The position numbers were made by a program, and so were the translations under genes. The notes below the pieces were generated by a model, which ran no database searches, was not told where the DNA came from, and worked only from the letters and a program-made list of their open reading frames with translations. Positions 57,354 to 64,000 of a stretch of 64,000 bases of DNA are shown in pieces (the first letter of the stretch is position 1; each line of letters starts with the position of its first letter). The stretch spans positions 358,034 through 422,033 of the forward strand of contig NZ_PCGR01000002.1 of assembly GCF_002798305.1 (NCBI RefSeq). Reading direction: 5' to 3'. Source of the DNA: Chryseomicrobium excrementi. GTDB lineage: Bacteria > Bacillota > Bacilli > Bacillales_A > Planococcaceae.

Positions 57354-57387
57354 AGCCACTTCTATTTGAAATAGAAGTGGCTTTTTG
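57354..57387 (+). terminator. terminator of glyA
   Basis: AGCCACTTCTATTT pairs perfectly with AAATAGAAGTGGCT; TTTTT follows. Confidence 0.93.
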
Positions 57388-57454
57388 TCGAAATTTTCCG
57401 TAAACTAAGACTAACTATACATAAACTGTTCAGATTCATCAGAGGAGTGCGGGT

Positions 57455-59644
57455 ATGAGCCGACAGATCGAATATAAAATGCGTACCGAGTTGTTGCATT
57501 GGATCAAAAAGATTGGTAGCCAGTTTAACACGAGTTATATCGTACGTGACCCTAACCGTCCAGGCAAGCCCATCGTTTATGTAAATGATGCGTTCACCAG
57601 GAAGACAGGTTTCAGTTTGCAAGATGTAGTAGGGAAAACTGTGACCATTTTGCACGGGAACCAACAATTCATTGAAAAAGAAGAGTTAATCGATTCGGAT
57701 CTCAATCAAATTGGCTCAGTGCGACGAGAAGTATTGAACTTCTGTAAAGATGGAACTCCAATTTGGTTTGATATTATCGGGCAAACTTTCAGTGATCCGC
57801 AAGGTAATCCGTTATTCGAAGTGGCGTTTCAATCTGACATCACAGTGCAGAAACAACAAGAAGCGATTATCGAGATGCAGGCTGAGATTTATGAAGGAAT
57901 CGAAAAAGGGTATGCTATCAGTTCGCTCCTTCAAGAAATCTGCTACAAAGTGGAGCAATTTTTTCGCGAAGGTACCATGTGCAGCATTATGCATGTCAAA
58001 AACGGCCGTATATTTTCGCTTGCCTCAAAATCACTCCCGCGAGAGTATACTAAACGGATTGAAGGTCTCGCCATTGGACCGAATGTCGGCTCTTGTGGAG
58101 CAGCGGCTTACCACCAACAAGTGATCATTACAGAAGATGTGGAGACCTCTTCGAATTGGATTCCTTATACTGGTGAAGGGCCCAACCCATTTGGTTTTAA
58201 AGCTTGTTGGAGTTTTCCGATTGTCAACCATCAGCGCGAGTCGATTGCCACGTTTGGTGTCTATTTCAAAGAACACACAAGCCCGACGAAGCTGGAAATG
58301 TCATTTATTCAGAAAATTGTACCGTTAGTCTTACTTGCATTTCGCAATGCAGCAGACCAGGAGAAGATTTTGCATCTAGCTTATCAAGATCAAGAGACCG
58401 GACTGTCGAATATGAACTATTTTTTGACGGAAGTCAAAGAATTGGATGAAGATGCGGAAAATGGCTTTGTGGCTGTGGTCTCGCCGTTCAATTATTCGGA
58501 TATTGTGGATATGTTCGGTAGGGAGATCGCTTCTCTCGTACTGAAAGAACTGGGACGTCGTTTAGATGAAATTTTGGATGACTATACGTATGTCATGAGT
58601 CGCTTTACAAGCACGACGCTGATTCTCGCTGGGAATACGAAACGGGATGATTTTCGGGATATACTCGAGATTCTCCTGCGAGCAGGTCATTCTCAAATCA
58701 AGATTGATCAAATGGAGATCTTCATCCCTCTTCAGATTGGAGTCGTTCCCTATGAAAGGGGAGACGAAATCCATCAACTGATTCGTCGTGCAGACCTAGC
58801 CCTCTCGGAAGCACGAAAGCGTAACGGGGAGCAGGTATGCTATTACTCTCCTGAAATGGACGAATCGATCAAGAGCAATATGGAGCTCCAAAGTGCCATT
58901 GAAATCGGCTTGCGAGAAGAAGAGTTCGACGTCTATTTGCAACCAAAAGTGGATATGGAAAGTGGCCGCATCATCAGCTTTGAAGCGCTGGCACGTTGGA
59001 ATTCAAGCAAGCTTGGCTGGGTCTCGCCTGTCGATTTCATTGATGCTACGGAAAAGGTTGGAAAAATTGATCTTTTAGAGACCATCATATTGAACAAAGT
59101 GCTGAGTTGGCAGGCTAGTTATGTGCGTGCTGGACGTACGCCATACCAAGTAGCGGTCAATATTTCGCCGAATCATTTTTATAAAGCCCGATTTGTCGAA
59201 ACCATTTTGAATCTATTGGATGAGTATAATTTACCACCCGAATCAATCATGATCGAACTGACGGAAAGTATCAGTTTAGAAGACATGGATAAAGCTAAAG
59301 AGATTTTACAGCGACTCGCAGATGCCAACATCATGTGCTCCATCGATGACTTCGGGATTGGCTATTCGTCGCTTAGCTACCTACATGAACTACCAATTTC
59401 AGAAATCAAACTGGACCGCAGTTTTATTTCGCAGATTCACAAAAGTGGGACGCGAGCTGTCGTCCAAACGATTATCGACTTAGCGGATAAGCTCGATATT
59501 CGAGCCGTTGCAGAAGGTATTGAGACCTATGAACAGATGATTTTACTACGAGGAATGAGCTGTTCTGTCGGTCAAGGGTACTACTTTAACCGACCGCTTC
59601 CCCTTAAAGAAATAGACGAAATAATCAAAACAGAGGAGACCTAG
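57455..59644 (+). CDS. PAS-GAF-GGDEF-EAL protein, likely c-di-GMP phosphodiesterase
   Basis: A 729-residue soluble signalling protein. PAS with PAC at about residues 20-135 (FTRKTGFSLQDVVGKT), GAF at 150-305 (GPNVGSCGAAAYHQQVIITEDV), GGDEF-like at 310-475 and EAL at 480-729. The cyclase motif is lost: the GGDEF position reads FTSTT. The EAL active site is complete: SFEALARW, VNISPNHF, IELTES, IDDFGIGYSS, KLDRSFI and AEGIET. It should therefore break down cyclic di-GMP, opposite to the cyclase at 20479. The PAS resembles LOV/flavin PAS domains, but the NCRFLQ-type cysteine motif is not seen (it reads VTILHGNQQ), so light sensing by that route is unlikely. Confidence 0.88.
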   Translation: MSRQIEYKMRTELLHWIKKIGSQFNTSYIVRDPNRPGKPIVYVNDAFTRKTGFSLQDVVGKTVTILHGNQQFIEKEELIDSDLNQIGSVRREVLNFCKDGTPIWFDIIGQTFSDPQGNPLFEVAFQSDITVQKQQEAIIEMQAEIYEGIEKGYAISSLLQEICYKVEQFFREGTMCSIMHVKNGRIFSLASKSLPREYTKRIEGLAIGPNVGSCGAAAYHQQVIITEDVETSSNWIPYTGEGPNPFGFKACWSFPIVNHQRESIATFGVYFKEHTSPTKLEMSFIQKIVPLVLLAFRNAADQEKILHLAYQDQETGLSNMNYFLTEVKELDEDAENGFVAVVSPFNYSDIVDMFGREIASLVLKELGRRLDEILDDYTYVMSRFTSTTLILAGNTKRDDFRDILEILLRAGHSQIKIDQMEIFIPLQIGVVPYERGDEIHQLIRRADLALSEARKRNGEQVCYYSPEMDESIKSNMELQSAIEIGLREEEFDVYLQPKVDMESGRIISFEALARWNSSKLGWVSPVDFIDATEKVGKIDLLETIILNKVLSWQASYVRAGRTPYQVAVNISPNHFYKARFVETILNLLDEYNLPPESIMIELTESISLEDMDKAKEILQRLADANIMCSIDDFGIGYSSLSYLHELPISEIKLDRSFISQIHKSGTRAVVQTIIDLADKLDIRAVAEGIETYEQMILLRGMSCSVGQGYYFNRPLPLKEIDEIIKTEET

Positions 59645-59664
59645 AAAGTCTTCTCTTTTTTTTG
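59632..59664 (+). terminator. terminator overlapping the end of the EAL gene
   Basis: AGAGGAGAC (59632-59640) pairs with GTCTTCTCT (59648-59656) with one G-U; a T-run follows. It starts inside the last codons. Confidence 0.8.
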
Positions 59665-59703
59665 CTATAATAGGTCAGAATGAAACGAAGAGGAGTGAAG
59701 AGG

Positions 59704-60333
59704 ATGTCAAAAGTATTCGTATTTGATCACCCATTGATTCAACATAAATTAACGTATATCCGTAGCGTCGAGACGGGAACTAAAGAATTTCGTGAGCTAG
59801 TCGATGAGGTGGCTACGCTAATGGCGTTTGAAATCACACGCGACATGCCCCTAGTAGAAACAGAAGTAGAAACTCCAGTAACGGTTACAAAATCTAAAGT
59901 GCTAGCGGGTAAAAAGATGGGTATCGTGCCAATCCTGCGCGCAGGAATCGGAATGGTAGACGGAATCTTGAAGTTGATTCCAGCTGCAAAAGTTGGCCAT
60001 ATCGGTCTTTACCGTGACCCGCAAACACTGCAGCCAGTTGAGTATTACGTGAAATTGCCAGCAGACGTCGAAGAGCGTGACTTCATCGTAGTCGATCCGA
60101 TGCTAGCAACGGGTGGTTCTGCAATCGAAGCCATCAACTCTTTGAAAAAGCGTGGAGCCACAAGCATCAAATTTATGTGTTTGATTGCCGCTCCAGAAGG
60201 GGTAGAGCTTCTTCAACAAGCGCACCCAGATGTAGACGTCTACATTGCGGCGCTTGACGAGAAGTTGAACGACCATGGCTACATCGTGCCAGGCCTTGGC
60301 GATGCTGGGGACCGTTTGTTTGGGACGAAGTAA
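59704..60333 (+). CDS. upp: uracil phosphoribosyltransferase
   Basis: Salvages uracil to UMP; 209 residues. [17 protein letters not shown] at the start, [13 protein letters not shown] near 77, and the PRPP loop [16 protein letters not shown] near 128-143 are diagnostic; [11 protein letters not shown] is the usual C-terminus. The ATG at 59704 follows GAGGAGTGAAGAGG. The stop is directly followed by the tag TTTTAGATGTGGAGAACGCC of the dispersed repeat family. Confidence 0.97.
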   Translation: MSKVFVFDHPLIQHKLTYIRSVETGTKEFRELVDEVATLMAFEITRDMPLVETEVETPVTVTKSKVLAGKKMGIVPILRAGIGMVDGILKLIPAAKVGHIGLYRDPQTLQPVEYYVKLPADVEERDFIVVDPMLATGGSAIEAINSLKKRGATSIKFMCLIAAPEGVELLQQAHPDVDVYIAALDEKLNDHGYIVPGLGDAGDRLFGTK

Positions 60334-60368
60334 GTTTTAGATGTGGAGAACGCCATTCGTCGGTAAAG

Positions 60369-60544
60369 TGAGCGGTCGTTCTTCTGCATCAAGTGATGTT
60401 TGTTCTACAAGAAGCTCGATTTGTTATGCATCCAAGTGGATTTCTTCTGCATTCAAGCAAATTAGTGAACGTCAAACGAGATTTCATCTTCATCAAGCTC
60501 GTTTTGTTGTGCATGACAAAGGATTTTATCTGCATGGCAACTTC
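60369..60544 (+). repeat. 21-bp phased repeat array 5 with 14-mer cap
   Basis: Starts with TGAGCGGTCGTTCT (60369-60382), then eight units at 60378, 60399, 60420, 60441, 60462, 60482, 60503 and 60524, all 21 bases except one of 20. The core is TTTSTTCTGCATSAAG, the same as the minus strand of array 2 at 4328. It lies before wecB; array 6 follows that gene. Confidence 0.78.
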
Positions 60545-60602
60545 TCAAAGTTCCCTGCGTCATTAAAGTAGGAAACCAGCATCAACAACCCAATACAACA
60601 CA

Positions 60603-60630
60603 AGAGACCTGGTCAAACAGGTCTCTTTCT
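60603..60630 (+). terminator. terminator between array 5 and wecB
   Basis: AGAGACCTG (60603-60611) pairs with CAGGTCTCT (60618-60626); TTCTT follows. It is 270 bases after upp. Confidence 0.85.
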
Positions 60631-60646
60631 TAAAAAGGAGAAACAC

Positions 60647-61759
60647 ATGAAAAAGTGGAAAGTTATGACTATCTTCGGTACACGTCCGGAAGCCATCAAG
60701 ATGGCCCCGCTCGTACTGGAGCTTGAAAAACAAGAGGATATGGAATCCATCGTCGCGGTCTCTGCTCAGCACCGTCAGATGCTCGATCAGGTGTTGACGA
60801 CGTTCGGTATCACGCCGGACTATGACCTCAACGTCATGAAGGACCGCCAGACATTGTTCGATATCACAACAAACGTCTTGCACGGATTGAACGACGTCAT
60901 GCAAGACGCAAAGCCAGACATCGTGCTTGTGCACGGGGACACATCGACGACATTCGTTGGAAGCCTCGCTGCGTTCTATAACCAGATCGCAATCGGTCAC
61001 GTCGAAGCGGGTCTTCGTACTGGTAACAAATATTCGCCGTATCCAGAAGAGATGAACCGTCAACTGACGGGCGTCCTTGCTGACATCCATTTCGCACCGA
61101 CTGAAAAATCGGCAGCGAACTTGCGCGCAGAGAACAAGCCAGAAGAGTGGATCGTCATTACAGGGAACACGGCAATTGATGCCTTGAAGACGACAGTACG
61201 GGATGAGTACACGCATCCAATCCTTGATACGATTGGCGACGACCGCATGATCTTGCTGACAGCACACCGTCGCGAGAACCTAGGCGAGCCGATGCGCAAC
61301 TTCTTCCGCGCTATCAATCGTCTGCTTGAGGCACACGCTGACGTCCAAGTCGTCTATCCAGTCCACATGAACCCAGTGGTCCGTGAGATTGCAAACGAGG
61401 TCCTTGGCAACAACCCACGTGTGCACTTGATCGAACCTCTCGAAGTGATCGATTTCCATAACCTTGCAGCTCGATCGCACATCATTCTGACCGATTCAGG
61501 TGGCGTGCAAGAAGAGGCACCTTCGCTTGGGAAGCCGGTCATCGTACTTCGTGACACGACAGAGCGTCCTGAAGGGATCGATGCAGGAACGTTGAAGCTC
61601 GCAGGGCTTGATGAAGACCGCATCTTCGAACTGACGAACGAACTGCTCACAGACCCTGCTGCCTACGAGGCGATGTCACAAGCGTCAAATCCATATGGTG
61701 ACGGAACAGCTTCGGCACAAATCGTAGAGGCACTGCGCCGCTTCCTTAATAAAGACTAG
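60647..61759 (+). CDS. wecB: UDP-N-acetylglucosamine 2-epimerase, non-hydrolysing
   Basis: Makes UDP-ManNAc for teichoic acid linkage units or other wall glycans; 370 residues (MnaA/WecB). GTRPEAIKMAPL near residues 11-22, VHGDTSTTF near 92, HVEAGLRTG near 116 and the UDP-binding HIILTDSGGVQEEAPSLGKP near 283-302 are present. AAAAAGGAG precedes the ATG. The gene sits between upp and atpI as in several Bacillales. Both sides carry a 21-bp array and a TTTAGATGTGGAGAAC-type tag. Confidence 0.95.
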   Translation: MKKWKVMTIFGTRPEAIKMAPLVLELEKQEDMESIVAVSAQHRQMLDQVLTTFGITPDYDLNVMKDRQTLFDITTNVLHGLNDVMQDAKPDIVLVHGDTSTTFVGSLAAFYNQIAIGHVEAGLRTGNKYSPYPEEMNRQLTGVLADIHFAPTEKSAANLRAENKPEEWIVITGNTAIDALKTTVRDEYTHPILDTIGDDRMILLTAHRRENLGEPMRNFFRAINRLLEAHADVQVVYPVHMNPVVREIANEVLGNNPRVHLIEPLEVIDFHNLAARSHIILTDSGGVQEEAPSLGKPVIVLRDTTERPEGIDAGTLKLAGLDEDRIFELTNELLTDPAAYEAMSQASNPYGDGTASAQIVEALRRFLNKD

Positions 61760-61802
61760 ATGTGGAGAACACCACCGATCACAACTCAATAATAATAGTA
61801 GA

Positions 61803-61837
61803 AACTCCAGCAAAGCTAAGCTTGCTGGAGTTTTTTG
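61803..61837 (+). terminator. terminator of wecB
   Basis: AACTCCAGCAA pairs with TTGCTGGAGTT around a short AGCT-containing loop; six Ts follow. Confidence 0.93.
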
Positions 61838-61856
61838 TGGTTTTGGCCATCGTGTT

Positions 61857-61982
61857 GAAGTCCGAGGAAAGAGCGATGAAGTCCGAGGAAAACACATTGA
61901 AGTCCGCGGAAAGAGTCGTGAAGTCCGCGGAAAACAAAATGAAGTCCGGAAAAAGATTCTCAAAATCCGCGGAAAGAACCCC
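61857..61982 (+). repeat. 21-bp phased repeat array 6
   Basis: Six consecutive units of exactly 21 bases start at 61857, 61878, 61899, 61920, 61941 and 61962. The core GAAGTCCGCGGAAA is 14 bases, followed by seven variable bases. It is the best conserved array in the window and lies just after the wecB terminator. Confidence 0.88.
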
Positions 61983-62081
61983 CCAAAACCTCTCTTTTCC
62001 CCAACCCCAAAACATAACAAAAAAATTATGTCCGTAATTTGTCGAACCCCTTCGTCTTGTGATGTTTTTCACAGGATGCAA

Positions 62082-62110
62082 TTGACATGAAATAGGCGCT
62101 ATTGTATGCT
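62082..62110 (+). promoter_or_regulatory. promoter of the ATP synthase operon
   Basis: TTGACA (62082-62087), a 17-base spacer and TATGCT (62105-62110). It is 144 bases before atpI; a 16-codon frame (62141-62191) in the leader has weak support as a gene. Confidence 0.72.
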
Positions 62111-62253
62111 TACAAAGGATAATCATGATAGGGGTTTCATAATGAAATTCGACTGTCTATTCCACTTTCTGCAAGCTAGCGTCTTCATTTGAGAAGCACC
62201 CCAGAACCAGCGAAAATTCGCTTCCATTCGAATCTAAATTCAGGAGAATTCCA

Positions 62254-63364
<1,111 letters not shown>

Positions 63365-63391
63365 TATAAACTGAAGGGGACTTCAGTATAA

Positions 63392-63652
<261 letters not shown>

Positions 63653-63680
63653 TCGATAATCGTTCATTTGACTTTAACGC

Positions 63681-63708
63681 AAATGGCGGAGTGCATCCGC
63701 CATTTCCT
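63681..63708 (+). terminator. hairpin between atpE and atpF
   Basis: AAATGGCGGA (63681-63690) pairs perfectly with TCCGCCATTT (63696-63705). The following CCTTTA is a poor T-run, so it may stabilise the atpE message or cause partial termination rather than end the operon. Confidence 0.6.
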
Positions 63709-63802
63709 TTATGAAACACAACCACAGAAAACAACAAAGTTTTTGTTTACTCGATAGAAGCAAGAAAACGACGGAATAGCGTTTGAAAGGAGTGAAACAA
63801 TC

Positions 63803-64000
63803 GTGTCTTTTGATTACCTTGCACTTGGGGCTGGTGGCTCTGGGTTTAACACACTGGATATCTTCGCGACATTATTCTTCTTCATCGTATTGATGGTATT
63901 ACTGAAGAAATTCGCATGGGGTCCACTTATGGGTATCATGAACGAACGTGAGCAGTTAGTAGCGAGCGAGATCGAAGCAGCTGAAAACAGCCGTTTAGAA
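63803..64000 (+). CDS. atpF: ATP synthase subunit b, 5' part only
   Basis: The first 66 codons of the peripheral-stalk b subunit; the rest is beyond the window. One membrane segment (TLDIFATLFFFIVLMVLLKKF) spans residues 18-38 in two halves, followed by GPLMGIMNERE and the start of the helical stalk. The GTG at 63803 follows AAAGGAGTGAAAC. Confidence 0.93.
   Translation, partial: MSFDYLALGAGGSGFNTLDIFATLFFFIVLMVLLKKFAWGPLMGIMNEREQLVASEIEAAENSRLE

Noticed and set aside
61762-62037. Plus-strand frame with heptapeptide repeats such as KSAERVV over array 6
   Set aside because: The peptide periodicity simply reflects the 21-base DNA repeat; no ribosome site near its ATG, and every frame through the array gives a periodic peptide.
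62141-62191. 16-codon leader peptide frame before atpI
   Set aside because: A weak ribosome site and no conserved feature; cannot be separated from chance.

Overview
The window is chromosomal core DNA from a low-to-mid GC Bacillota of the order Bacillales. Gene order follows the Bacillus subtilis ywdB-ywiB and rpoE-pyrG-ywjG-spo0F-fba-tal-murA-glpX-rho-rpmE-tdk-prfA-prmC-ywlC-ywlE-rpiB-ywlG-glyA-upp-atp stretches almost gene for gene. Bacillithiol (bshB2), HemQ, RNA polymerase delta and FadF genes fit the same group. pbpG is missing beside ywhD and spoIIR is shrunken, which points to a non-sporulating lineage such as Planococcaceae/Caryophanaceae. The family assignment is an inference. No tRNA, rRNA, CRISPR array, prophage or intact insertion sequence was seen.

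Layout. 1-1.8 kb: 3' part of topB on the minus strand. 1.9-5.6 kb: a YczE-like membrane protein, then kbl and an SDR threonine dehydrogenase (threonine to glycine), separated by a YjcQ-like gene lying between two inverted repeat arrays. 5.6-9.3 kb: yjiH, yojF-bshB2 and a frameshifted pdxK. 9.3-17.5 kb: a small membrane protein, a DUF4230 protein, ung, ywdI, ywdK, hemQ, pta, lipL, a DUF1450 protein, ywfO, ywgA and a 4-OT tautomerase. 17.5-23.8 kb: ywhD, speE-speB (polyamines), a diguanylate cyclase, ywiB and argS. 23.8-28.0 kb: a cobalamin riboswitch followed by btuF, btuC, a btuD-cbiZ fusion and a PduO adenosyltransferase. 28.2-39.0 kb: fatty-acid and branched-chain acyl-CoA catabolism (fadF under a FadR-type promoter; then thiolase, hydroxyacyl-CoA dehydrogenase, two acyl-CoA dehydrogenases, a TetR regulator and the B12-dependent mutase IcmF). 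The B12 module and its user IcmF therefore lie close together. 39.4-50.2 kb: rpoE, pyrG with its attenuator, ywjG, spo0F, fba, tal, murA, glpX, rho, rpmE and tdk. 50.6-57.3 kb: prfA, prmC, spoIIR-like, sua5, ywlE, rpiB, ywlG and glyA. 57.4-64 kb: a PAS-GAF-GGDEF-EAL protein, upp, wecB and the start of the ATP synthase operon (atpI, atpB, atpE, partial atpF).

The most unusual content is intergenic. Six separate gaps hold degenerate tandem arrays whose cores differ but whose period is 21 bp; three of them are capped by the same 14-mer. A second family of about 130-150 bp elements with a TGAGGC/GCCTCA hairpin recurs at least six times. A nested inverted-repeat element after pyrG has wobble pairs that favour a plus-strand structured RNA. 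A promoter-terminator unit after ywhD looks like a small RNA gene. A dense DnaA-box cluster spans the spoIIR-like/sua5 junction. Base pairing, spacing and box matches were worked out by eye, without a database search.
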